Below are positions 18,308 through 26,536 of a stretch of DNA of 64,000 nucleotides, one piece after another. The translations under genes were made by a program, and so were the position numbers. The DNA is from CAYOHG01 sp964465125 (lineage in GTDB: Bacteria > Planctomycetota > Phycisphaerae > UBA1845 > Fen-1342), in contig CAYXIO010000002.1 of assembly GCA_964465125.1 (NCBI GenBank), forward strand, positions 123,261 to 187,260. Direction: 5' to 3'. The notes under the pieces are model-generated. The model was not told the origin of the DNA and searched no databases. It saw only the letters and a list, made by a program, of their open reading frames with translations. Each line of letters starts with the position of its first letter. Within the stretch, counting starts at the first letter, position 1.

Positions 18308-20283
18308 TCCGGCTGGGCGGGCGGGTCGAGCAGGCGGCGGGCGCCGTCCAACTGTGCGTGCGCGCCGACGAGCACCAGCACGTCGCCGGCGGCAAGCCGG
18401 AAATCGGCCGTCGGGTTCGTCTCGGCCTTTCCGGCCCGGGTGATCGCCAGGATGGTCGCACCGGTCGCGCGGCGAAGGTCGAGCTCGCGGATCGTGTGTC
18501 CCGCCGCAGGGCTTCCCTCGAGGATCAGGTAGGTCTGGGTGACCGCGGCCTCGAGCATCCGCACCCATTCGCCGCGCAGCTCGCTGGTGATCGGAAGCCG
18601 GCGGAGCATGCCGTATCGGCCGGCGCGCACCAGCGTCACCTGCTGGTTGATGACGTTGTCCGGAACGCCGAACTCCTTTAGCACGTGCGCGAAGATTTCG
18701 ATGGACGTCTCGAACTCCTCGGGAATGACCTGGCGCGCCCCAAGGCGGTAGAGCGGCTCGAGCTCGGTGATGAAGCGGGTGCGCGCGAGGATGTACAGTT
18801 CGGGCCTGGCCTGACGCGCCTGGAGTACGATCCTCCGCGTCGCCGGCACGTCGTGGATGCAGACCACCAGGGCGCGGGCGTGCCGAATGCCCGCGTGTTG
18901 GAGGATCGGCCAGCGCGTCGCGTCGCCGACGATCGTGGTCGAGCCCTCGGCGCGCATGCCGGCCGCCAGGGTCGGGTTCAGCTCGGTGACGCAGTGCGGA
19001 ATCCCGGTCGAGCGCAGCACCTGGGCCAGGTTCCTCCCGTTCAGACCGGCGCCCACGACGATGACGTGCTCTCGAAGCCTCGTCGGGCCGCCTTCCTCCG
19101 GCGGGCGGTCGCCGTCGCCGCGCACCAGCCAGAACGACAGCCGGCTTGCGTAGGGAACGAGTCCGGCCCCGAGCAGCATGCTTCCCACCGCCACCGCGAC
19201 CAGCATGTCGAATGCCGATGGGGGAAGCAGGCCGTGCCGTGCCGCTTCCTGCCCAAGGACAAACCCGAATTCGCTGATGGTGCACAGGCCGAGCCCGACG
19301 TGAAGCGCGATGCGCGCGGGCCAGCCGGGCAGCCGCACCGAAACACCGGTCACGAACGTCTTCAGGACAATGGCGCCGATCGCGAGCGCGACGATCAAGC
19401 CGGCGTTCGCCCCCACCGTCTCCAGGTTCACCAGCATCCCGACCGAGATGAAGAAGATCGCGTTGAACAGGTCGCGAAATGGCGTGATTTCGGCGCAAAG
19501 CTGATGCCGAACGTCGGTGGTCGCAAGCAGCAGACCGGCCAGGCACGCGCCGATCGGCCAGGACAGTCCGATCTGGCCCGCGACCCAAGCGCCGAGCACC
19601 GCCATCAGCACCGCGAAGAGCGTCAGCAGCTCGCGCCCGCCAAGCCGGAACAGGATGCGGAGAAACGTCGGCATTCCCAGCCGTGCTCCCCAGAGGAGCA
19701 GGGGGGTCGCGGCGAATGCCATGAGAATCTTGAGGACCGATCCGCCTTGCGCACCGTCATGCGAGGTGACCATCAGCGGAAGCAGCACGAGCAGGATGAT
19801 GACCGCGACGTCTTGGAGCAGCAGGATGGCGGTGGTGACCACGCCGGCAGTCGATTCGGTCTCGCCGCGGTCGCTGAGCTGCTTGAGTACGATCGCCGTG
19901 CTGCTCAGGCTGACGGCGAAGGCGGCAATCGCTGCGGCGATCGGGGGCAGGGTCGTTCCGGCAAGAAGGATCGCCAGGACAGCCGCGGTCGTCAGGCCCA
20001 TTTGCAGACCGGCGGCCAGCAGCAGCCTCCAGCCGGCCTGCACGAGCGGCTCGGGCGAGAGCTCCAATCCGATCGAGAACAGCAGCAGGACTAGGCCAAG
20101 CTCGGCGAAGAAGGAGACTTCGTCGGCGTGAATCAGACCGGACGTGTACGGGCCGATCGCTACCCCCGCCAGCAGAAAACCGATGATCGCCGGTGCCCGC
20201 AGCGCCCGCAGGGTGCCGGCCGATAACACCGCCGCTGCGAGCAGCACGACGATGGCGGCGAGCGGGTTCGCTTCGTGCGGCAT
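18271..20283 (-). CDS. Kef/CPA2-type cation:proton antiporter with TrkA-N and TrkA-C domains
   Basis: 670 aa from ATG 20283 (MPHEANPLAAIVV). An N-terminal Na/H-exchanger domain with ~12 helices (RAPAIIGFLLAGVAIGP, FSIGLELS, QDVAVIILLVLLPL; ~1-370) is followed by a TrkA-N Rossmann domain (IVVGAGLNGRNLAQVLR, ~405-525) and a TrkA-C domain (~560-640). It probably effluxes K+ or Na+ in exchange for protons, gated by a nucleotide ligand. Confidence 0.9.
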   Translation of the reverse strand: MPHEANPLAAIVVLLAAAVLSAGTLRALRAPAIIGFLLAGVAIGPYTSGLIHADEVSFFAELGLVLLLFSIGLELSPEPLVQAGWRLLLAAGLQMGLTTAAVLAILLAGTTLPPIAAAIAAFAVSLSSTAIVLKQLSDRGETESTAGVVTTAILLLQDVAVIILLVLLPLMVTSHDGAQGGSVLKILMAFAATPLLLWGARLGMPTFLRILFRLGGRELLTLFAVLMAVLGAWVAGQIGLSWPIGACLAGLLLATTDVRHQLCAEITPFRDLFNAIFFISVGMLVNLETVGANAGLIVALAIGAIVLKTFVTGVSVRLPGWPARIALHVGLGLCTISEFGFVLGQEAARHGLLPPSAFDMLVAVAVGSMLLGAGLVPYASRLSFWLVRGDGDRPPEEGGPTRLREHVIVVGAGLNGRNLAQVLRSTGIPHCVTELNPTLAAGMRAEGSTTIVGDATRWPILQHAGIRHARALVVCIHDVPATRRIVLQARQARPELYILARTRFITELEPLYRLGARQVIPEEFETSIEIFAHVLKEFGVPDNVINQQVTLVRAGRYGMLRRLPITSELRGEWVRMLEAAVTQTYLILEGSPAAGHTIRELDLRRATGATILAITRAGKAETNPTADFRLAAGDVLVLVGAHAQLDGARRLLDPPAQPDQTSLESTAKSD

Positions 20284-20476
20284 GCCGGCGCGTCCCCAGG
20301 ATCGAGCATGCCCGCCGGCCGTCTGGCGATCGGGCGCGGGTAGTATCCGCCCGCGCCGCGTCATCCGCCACTCGCCCGCGCCGATTCGGGCTTGCTTGCG
20401 GCACCGTAGCTGCTAGGCTCCCGGCAGGTTGCCCGAGCGCTGCGGTACTCGTCGATGGAGCGACGAAGCGCCGGGC

Positions 20477-21841
20477 ATGCCGGAACGACTCTGCATGCCT
20501 GACGCCGTCTCCGACGCCCGCGTGCGTCGCGATCTGAACGCCTCCGTCCGCGACGCCTTTTCCTACAGTGTCATGGTGGGAGCGGGCGAGACGTACATTC
20601 CCGCGTTCGCGCTGTTCATCGGCGCCGGCGAGGTCGCCGCCGGCTTGGTGGCCACCGTGCCGATGCTCGCCGGCGCGGCGCTGCAACTGATCTCGCCGCT
20701 GGCGGTGCGGCGGCTCGGCTCGCATCGCGTCTGGACGGTGGGCTGCGCGGCATTGCAGGGACTGAGCTTTGTGCCGCTCGTCCTTGCGGCCGCCGTCGGC
20801 GCCATTCCTACTTGGGCGCTGTTCGCGGCGGCAGGCATGTACTGGGGCTGCGGCATGGGCTGCGGCGCCGCGTGGAACACCTGGATCGGAACGCTCGTTC
20901 CCGCGCCGATCCGGGCGCGCTTTTTCGCGCGGCGGACGAGGCTGGCGCAGGTCGGCGTGGTGCTCGGGCTCGCGGGCGGCGGGCTGCTTCTGCAACGCGC
21001 CGACGGAACCGACTGGCACGCGCATGCATTCCTTGTGCTCTTCGCGGTCGCGGGGCTCGGACGACTTGCCTCCGCCGCGTTCCTCGCATCGCAGAGCGAG
21101 CCGGAACCGATGCCCGAGTCCTACCGCACGGTCGGGCCGGGCGAGCTCTTGCGTCGGCTCGGGCGCGGTAGCGATGTTCGCCTGCTCACCTACATGCTCA
21201 GCGTGCAGTTCGCCGCGCAGCTCGCCGGTCCTTATTTCACGCCGTTCATGCTCGACCAGTTGCACTTCTCCTACGCGACCTACATGGCGCTGCTCGCGAC
21301 CGCCTACGTCGTCCGCGTGCTGGCGATGCCCCTGCTGGGGCATCTCGCGCATCAGTTCGGCAGCCGAACGCTGCTGTGGATCGGCGGGGCGCTGATCGGC
21401 CCGTCGGCGGCGATCTGGTCCATGACTCAGTCGCTGCCGGTGCTGTTCGCGACGCAGGTGCTGGTCGGCTTCGCGTGGGGGTCGTACGAGCTGGCCACGT
21501 TCCTGATGTTCTTTGAGGCCATTCGCGCCGACGAACGCACCAGCGTGCTTACCACCTTCAACTTCGCGAATGCGCTGGCGGTCGCGGGCGGGGCGGTCTG
21601 CGGCGGTTTTCTGCTGCACGCGCTGGAAGGCGTGCGGGCAGCGTATCTCACGCTCTTCGCGCTCAGCGCCGCGCTGCGTTTCGCCGCGCTGATGCTGCTC
21701 GCCGGGGTTCCACGGACCGCGGCCGCGACGCTCGAAGTGCGATCGACCGAGCCGACCGGGCACCCGCCGCGGCCGGCGGACACGCCGCTTCCGGATGCGA
21801 CCGTGCTTGCATCAAGCGGCGTCACACCCGAAGCGCAATGA
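20477..21841 (+). CDS. Major facilitator superfamily transporter
   Basis: 454 aa with about 12 hydrophobic helices. The first half has GAGEVAAGLVATVPMLAGAALQLISPLAVRR and the loop-2/3-like RRLGSHRV; the central cytoplasmic loop is short; the second half has AYVVRVLAMPLLGHLAHQFGSRTLL. The C-terminus is an 80-residue Pro/Thr-rich tail. ATG 20477 is used; ATG 20495 is possible. The substrate is unknown. A TTGCTT-16 nt-TAGGCT pair lies upstream (to 20419). The end overlaps convergent pcp by 20 bp. Confidence 0.8.
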   Translation: MPERLCMPDAVSDARVRRDLNASVRDAFSYSVMVGAGETYIPAFALFIGAGEVAAGLVATVPMLAGAALQLISPLAVRRLGSHRVWTVGCAALQGLSFVPLVLAAAVGAIPTWALFAAAGMYWGCGMGCGAAWNTWIGTLVPAPIRARFFARRTRLAQVGVVLGLAGGGLLLQRADGTDWHAHAFLVLFAVAGLGRLASAAFLASQSEPEPMPESYRTVGPGELLRRLGRGSDVRLLTYMLSVQFAAQLAGPYFTPFMLDQLHFSYATYMALLATAYVVRVLAMPLLGHLAHQFGSRTLLWIGGALIGPSAAIWSMTQSLPVLFATQVLVGFAWGSYELATFLMFFEAIRADERTSVLTTFNFANALAVAGGAVCGGFLLHALEGVRAAYLTLFALSAALRFAALMLLAGVPRTAAATLEVRSTEPTGHPPRPADTPLPDATVLASSGVTPEAQ

Positions 21842-22442
21842 TGCCCAGAATGACCTCCACCGCCTTTTTCGAGCGCGACAAGTCCATCGACGCGCGCTCC
21901 TGGTCGGCCGCGGCGACGCACTCGGGCAGCGGCGGCAGATGCACGAAGAGCGCGTCGTAGCGCCGCTCGGTGGACCGCTGCGCTGCCTCATGCAGCAGCC
22001 GGTAGTAGACGTGATTGCAGAGGTACGTTCCGGCCGAGCGGCTGACCCTGGCCGGAATGCCGGCAAGCCGGACGGCGGTCACCAGTTCCCCGACCGGCAG
22101 GGTGGTGAAGTAGGCGTCCGGGCCGTCCGCCTCGATGGGCTCACCCATCGGCTGCGCGCCGTCGTTGTCGGCGATGCGGAAGTCATCGATGTTCACCGCG
22201 ACCTGTTCGACACAGACGACGCTGCGTGACATCGCCAGGCCCAGCGCGAGCACCGAGCGCGGGAGAAGTCGGTCCAGCGCCGCCCGCAGCAGGGGCCAGG
22301 CCGTCTCGTGGCGGACCGGCAGCACCAGGCCGCGCAGCGCCTCGCCGCCCGCCTGGCCGCCGTCCAGCTCAAGCGCAATCTCACCGGAAGGGTTGCGCGG
22401 CTCGCCCGCGAACGGCTCGAAACCCGTGATCAGAATGCTCAC
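21822..22442 (-). CDS. pcp: Pyroglutamyl-peptidase I
   Basis: 206 aa, the normal family length. This C15 cysteine peptidase removes N-terminal pyroglutamate. The N-terminal GFEPFAGEPRNPS and the catalytic regions are present: Glu in VEQVAVNIDDFRIADN, Cys in SAGTYLCNHVYY and His in LFVHLPPLPE. It lies 15 bp after the Rieske oxygenase gene on the same strand and is probably co-transcribed. Confidence 0.92.
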   Translation of the reverse strand: MSILITGFEPFAGEPRNPSGEIALELDGGQAGGEALRGLVLPVRHETAWPLLRAALDRLLPRSVLALGLAMSRSVVCVEQVAVNIDDFRIADNDGAQPMGEPIEADGPDAYFTTLPVGELVTAVRLAGIPARVSRSAGTYLCNHVYYRLLHEAAQRSTERRYDALFVHLPPLPECVAAADQERASMDLSRSKKAVEVILGIIALRV

Positions 22443-22457
22443 CGGGATGTCCTCCGA

Positions 22458-23546
22458 TCATGCCAGGGACTTGGCCAGGAGGCGGTGAAAGTGGTGCGTT
22501 CCCTGCTCGCGCGTGGGCGAGTAGCGCCCCTGCCGGTAGATGCGCGACCGCACGCCGCGCTGCACGGACTCGACGATGGCCTCGTCCTCTCGCTCGACGC
22601 GGTCGAGTCCCGCGCCGGCGCCGACGTCGAGCTTGCGCTCATCCCAGACATACGTCAGATACGAGACGCGCGTGCGATCCACGCCGAGCGGTTTCACGAT
22701 GTTGATCGACAGCCCCCAGGGATAGAAGTTGAGCATCAGGTTGGGAAACAGCCAGAAGTAGTACGCCGCTACCTGCTGGCCGTGATCGGGCGCGCCCGAG
22801 GGCAGTTCGAACACGTACTCGCCGCCGCGCGCGATGCCAAGCTGGAGATTGCACGATTCGAACAGCTCGGTGCGATAGCGCCCGAAATCGAGGGTTTCGT
22901 TCAACGCGGGGTGGACGAAGGGAATGTGAAACCCTTCGAGATAGTTCTCGCAATAAAGCGCCCAGTTGGCCTGCACGAGATAGTCGCGCGAGCGGGCAGC
23001 ATCCAATCGAAACGGGTCGAGCGGCAGCCAGCCGAGCCGCGCGCGAATCGGCGCAATCCACGTTTCGAAAGGCGTCAGCGGGTCGAGTGAAGCAAAGAGC
23101 AGCGGGCCCCACGCGGCGTGCGGCACCGGCCGCAGGTCGTCGGCCGCGGTCGGGAAGTTCTCGGTCTGCTCGAACTCGGGCATGTGCTGAAACCGTCCAT
23201 CCAGGGCGAACTTTCGGCCGTGGTAGCGGCAGCGCAGGGCGCGCTGCATGCCCGCGTGCTCGCAGACGAGCGTGCCGCGGTGGGTGCAGACATTCGAGAG
23301 GCAGTGCAGGCGGTCGTCCGCGTCGCGCGTGAACAGCAGCGGCTCATCCAGACAGCCGTCGAGGAAGGTCACGGGCTGGACGCTGCCCGGCCGCCGGACG
23401 GCGCTCGTGTCGGCAAGGAGTTGCCAGCTCCGCGCGAAGATGCGCTCCCGGCAGCGCTCGTAGAACGCCGGGTCTGCGTAGATCCACGCGGGCGGGGTCT
23501 GCGCCCGGCGAATGTCCCCGTCGATTTGCAGCGATCCTGTCGTCAT
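22458..23546 (-). CDS. Rieske-type oxygenase, alpha-subunit-like
   Basis: 362 aa from ATG 23546 with a GGTGGAGG Shine-Dalgarno. The Rieske [2Fe-2S] ligands are CTHRG and CRYHG (C-x-H...C-x2-H). The mononuclear iron site is ENYLEGFHIPFVHP (N/E-x3-H-x4-H). It resembles the choline monooxygenase, carnitine oxygenase and ring-hydroxylating group. No ferredoxin or reductase gene is in the window, so its electron donor lies elsewhere. The substrate is unknown. Confidence 0.88.
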   Translation of the reverse strand: MTTGSLQIDGDIRRAQTPPAWIYADPAFYERCRERIFARSWQLLADTSAVRRPGSVQPVTFLDGCLDEPLLFTRDADDRLHCLSNVCTHRGTLVCEHAGMQRALRCRYHGRKFALDGRFQHMPEFEQTENFPTAADDLRPVPHAAWGPLLFASLDPLTPFETWIAPIRARLGWLPLDPFRLDAARSRDYLVQANWALYCENYLEGFHIPFVHPALNETLDFGRYRTELFESCNLQLGIARGGEYVFELPSGAPDHGQQVAAYYFWLFPNLMLNFYPWGLSINIVKPLGVDRTRVSYLTYVWDERKLDVGAGAGLDRVEREDEAIVESVQRGVRSRIYRQGRYSPTREQGTHHFHRLLAKSLA

Positions 23547-23581
23547 CGCGCGACCTCCACCGGCAAGGGCCAACAGACGAT

Positions 23582-23587
23582 ATTGTA
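23582..23587 (-). promoter_or_regulatory. TACAAT -10 box upstream of the Rieske oxygenase gene
   Basis: TACAAT on the minus strand at 23582-23587, ~36 nt before ATG 23546. A clear -35 is not seen. Confidence 0.3.
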
Positions 23588-23645
23588 GAAGGCGACGTCC
23601 GGCTCCGGCCGATTTCGCATTCGCAGCGTGCGTTGCGTCATGCGT

Positions 23646-23675
23646 TTGCATCGCCTTCACACGGGCGGATAGGAT
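23646..23675 (+). promoter_or_regulatory. Candidate promoter of the pfaD-like gene
   Basis: TTGCAT (23646-23651), 18-nt spacer, TAGGAT (23670-23675); the leader would be ~55 nt with GGGAGACGAG before ATG 23737. Confidence 0.4.
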
Positions 23676-23736
23676 TCGCCACTCTGCGAGTCCGTTTCAC
23701 GACAACGCCACCGCAAGACCGTGGGAGACGAGCGAA

Positions 23737-25419
23737 ATGGCGACCGCCACCCAGAAACCGGCCGGCTCACGGAACCCGCGCGGCGCCACGCCGTCGCTTG
23801 GGTACTGGATTCCCGATCCGACGATCGGCGGTCCCGACCTCGGCGAAGCCGCCCTCCGCAAGGCGTTGCTTTCGCTCCGCGAGCCGATCTGCATCGTCGA
23901 GCACGCCGGGCACCTCGCCGCGGGTCGCGGCGGAAGCACCTACCTTGGCCCCGAGCCGGTCGGCGGCGAAGCCCACCCCGTTCTGGGATACGTGCCGGCG
24001 CTGACCGGGGAGCAGCTCGGCGACGCGACTTTCCGCGAGACGCACGGAGTTCGCTACGCGTACGTCGGGGGCGAGATGGCCCACGGCATCGCCTCGGAGG
24101 AGATGGTCGAAGCGCTCGCTGCCGCCGGCATGATCGGGTTCTTCGGCGCCGCCGGCTGCTCTCCGCAGCGCGTCGAGAAGGCCATCACGCGGATCAAGCA
24201 GAATGTCGCGGGCAAGCCGTTCGGGTTCAACCTGATTCACAGCCCGGGCGAAACGGGCATGGAAGACACGATCATCGACCTGTACCTCAAGCACGAGGTG
24301 CGGACCGTTTGCGCGTCGGCGTTCATGGACCTGACCCTGCCGACCGTGCGCTATCGAGTCAGCGGCATTCATGCGACCCCCAGCGGCGAGATCGTCACGC
24401 CCAATCACCTGTTCTGCAAAATCTCGCGCGTCGAAGTCGCCAGCAAGTTCTTCTCGCCGCCGCCCGCCGAGATGCTTGCCGCACTCGTGCAGCAAGGCGT
24501 CATCACGCAGGAGCAGGCGAAGCTCGCCGAGCGGATTCCGGTCGCGGAGGACATGACCGCCGAGGCGGATTCCGGCGGTCACACCGACAACCGTCCGCTG
24601 GTGACGCTGCTGCCCAGCATGGTGGCGCTGCGCGATCAGATGATGGCCAGGCACGGGTACGCGCGGCCGCTGCGAGTTGGAGCCGCCGGTGGCATCGCCA
24701 CGCCGACCGGCGTCGCCGGCGCGTTCGCGATGGGCGCGTCGTACGTCCTGACCGGCTCGGTGAATCAGGCTTGTGTCGAATCCGGCACGTCGGACGAAGT
24801 CCGCAAGATGCTCGCCGACGCCAGCCAGGTCGACATCATCATGGGGCCCGCCGCCGACATGTTCGAGATGGGCGTCAACGTCCAGGTGCTCAAGCGCGGC
24901 ACGATGTTCGCGATGCGCGGCCGGAAGCTGTACGAGCTCTACAAGGCGCACGAGCGCATCGAGGATCTGCCCGCCAAGGAGCGCGCTCAACTCGAAAAAG
25001 ACTTCTTCCGCAAACCGCTCGAGGAAATCTGGGCGGAGACGGCCGAATTCTTCAAGCAGCGCGACCCGCGGCAGATCGAGCTGGCCGACCAGAGCCCCAA
25101 GCACAAGATGGCACTGATCTTCCGGTGGTACCTGGGCCGCTCGTCGAAGTGGGCGAATATCGGCGATGCCAGCCGCAAGCTCGACTATCAGGTCTGGTGC
25201 GGTCCGGCGATGGGCGCGTTCAACGAATGGACGCGCGGTTCACACTTCGAGAAGGTGGAGAATCGCAAGGTCGGCGACGTCGGGCTGAACCTGATGCTCG
25301 GGGCCGCCTATCTGACCCGCATCGCCTGGCTGCACCATCAGGGCCTGCGCCTGATTCCCGCATTGGAGAGCTTCCCGCCGCGGCCGCCGAAGGAACTGGC
25401 GCACATGCTCGCGAGTTGA
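23737..25419 (+). CDS. PfaD-like FMN-dependent enoyl reductase (orphan)
   Basis: 560 aa. A TIM-barrel flavoprotein of the 2-nitropropane dioxygenase/PfaD family: GGEMAHGIASEEMVEALAAAGMIGFFGAAG near the N-terminus, NLIHSPG, VGAAGGIATPTGVAGAFAMGASYVLTGSVNQA for the FMN phosphate, and the long PfaD C-terminus (GPAMGAFNEW, LMLGAAYLTRIAWL). PfaD is the trans-acting enoyl reductase of polyunsaturated fatty acid synthases and some trans-AT polyketide synthases. No such megasynthase is within ~24 kb on the left or ~38 kb on the right. Confidence 0.87.
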   Translation: MATATQKPAGSRNPRGATPSLGYWIPDPTIGGPDLGEAALRKALLSLREPICIVEHAGHLAAGRGGSTYLGPEPVGGEAHPVLGYVPALTGEQLGDATFRETHGVRYAYVGGEMAHGIASEEMVEALAAAGMIGFFGAAGCSPQRVEKAITRIKQNVAGKPFGFNLIHSPGETGMEDTIIDLYLKHEVRTVCASAFMDLTLPTVRYRVSGIHATPSGEIVTPNHLFCKISRVEVASKFFSPPPAEMLAALVQQGVITQEQAKLAERIPVAEDMTAEADSGGHTDNRPLVTLLPSMVALRDQMMARHGYARPLRVGAAGGIATPTGVAGAFAMGASYVLTGSVNQACVESGTSDEVRKMLADASQVDIIMGPAADMFEMGVNVQVLKRGTMFAMRGRKLYELYKAHERIEDLPAKERAQLEKDFFRKPLEEIWAETAEFFKQRDPRQIELADQSPKHKMALIFRWYLGRSSKWANIGDASRKLDYQVWCGPAMGAFNEWTRGSHFEKVENRKVGDVGLNLMLGAAYLTRIAWLHHQGLRLIPALESFPPRPPKELAHMLAS

Positions 25420-25479
25420 GCGCAAGGCGCCGGCGGCGCGGCCGGCGGGCATTCCTGCTCAGGAATCCACGCGGGGGCT

Positions 25480-26490
25480 TCAGCTCGGCCGGCGGACGAT
25501 CTGCCCGATGGCGAGGCAGGCGGCCACCTGGGTGCGCGGGTCGGACTCGCTCTCGGCGAGCTTCTGGAGCACGCCCAGGGCCGCCGGATCGCCGATCGCC
25601 CCGAGCGTCAGCGCCGCCAGCGAGCGTACGCGCATCTGGTCGTTCGGTTCCCCGGTGAAGTCGAGCGACTTGAGCGCCAGGTCGTAGCCGGCGCGCACGC
25701 CGACGGCGCCCAGCGCCCGCGCGGCGACCAGCCGTGTCTCGGTGTGATCGGCCTCGTCATTGAAGCGATAGAGCAGCGCGTCGCGGGCGCGCAGCGCTCG
25801 CAAGTCGTACAGCGATTGCATGGCCACCAGCCGCGAGACGGAATCGCCCTGCGTGTAGTTGATCAGGCGGTCCAGCGCGCGGGCGTCTCCCAGCGCGGCC
25901 TGGGCCGCGTAGATGTGCACGAGCACGATATTGGAGCGCTCGCGCTGCGCCGCGAAGCTGAGCCGCTTGCCGGCCTTCTTCTCGCCCAGCTTGCCGATCA
26001 GCAGGGCGGCGTCGCAGCGCAGATTCGTGTTGTCGCCGCGTTCGAGGGTTCGAACGAGCGTCGCGGTGGATGAGGCGTCGCCGCACCGCGCCGCCGCGAA
26101 CGCCGCCGCGAGTCGGACGCGCTCGTCGGAGTCGGCCGTTCGCTTGCGAACGACGCTGAGATAGCGCTCGGCGCGCAGCTCGCCCAGTGCAACAAGCCCG
26201 GCGAACCGGACCAGCGGAGAGTCGGCGTCGGCGGCGGCCGCGTAAACCTCCAGGCGGTCGCGGGCTTGCAGCCGCACCAGCGCCTCGATCGCGTTGGCGC
26301 GCACGATGTCTTCGTCGCTGTAGGCCGCCCGCTCAAGCAGCGTCATCGCGCGCTGCTCAAGGCGAACGGAGTCGTCCGATCGGATCGAAGTTCGAGTCTG
26401 GACGCAGCCCGGCCCGCAGGCCAGCGCCGCGAGGCAGACCGCCAGGCAGAGCGAAACCGCCGCTGCGGGCGGGCGGACGCTTGATCGCAT
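25480..26490 (-). CDS. HEAT-repeat lipoprotein
   Basis: 336 aa from ATG 26490. A signal peptide with lipobox-like ACGPGC is followed by tandem helical HEAT/PBS-lyase-type repeats over the rest of the protein (IVRANAIEALVRL, VRFAGLVALGEL, VRLAAAFAAARCGD, LVAARALGAVG, VRSLAALTLGAIGDP, TQVAACLAIGQI). It is probably a membrane-anchored periplasmic scaffold. The stop is 46 nt after the lnt stop in the operon order; ATG 26532 is an alternative start. Confidence 0.75.
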   Translation of the reverse strand: MRSSVRPPAAAVSLCLAVCLAALACGPGCVQTRTSIRSDDSVRLEQRAMTLLERAAYSDEDIVRANAIEALVRLQARDRLEVYAAAADADSPLVRFAGLVALGELRAERYLSVVRKRTADSDERVRLAAAFAAARCGDASSTATLVRTLERGDNTNLRCDAALLIGKLGEKKAGKRLSFAAQRERSNIVLVHIYAAQAALGDARALDRLINYTQGDSVSRLVAMQSLYDLRALRARDALLYRFNDEADHTETRLVAARALGAVGVRAGYDLALKSLDFTGEPNDQMRVRSLAALTLGAIGDPAALGVLQKLAESESDPRTQVAACLAIGQIVRRPS

Positions 26491-26536
26491 GCTCGGCACC
26501 GTCGACTCCTGCGCTGTGCGCATCCATGCCACGCCG

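Noticed and set aside
25451..25466. Palindrome ATTCCTGctCAGGAAT between convergent genes
   Set aside because: The loop is only 2 nt and no T-tract follows on either strand, so it is not a convincing terminator.
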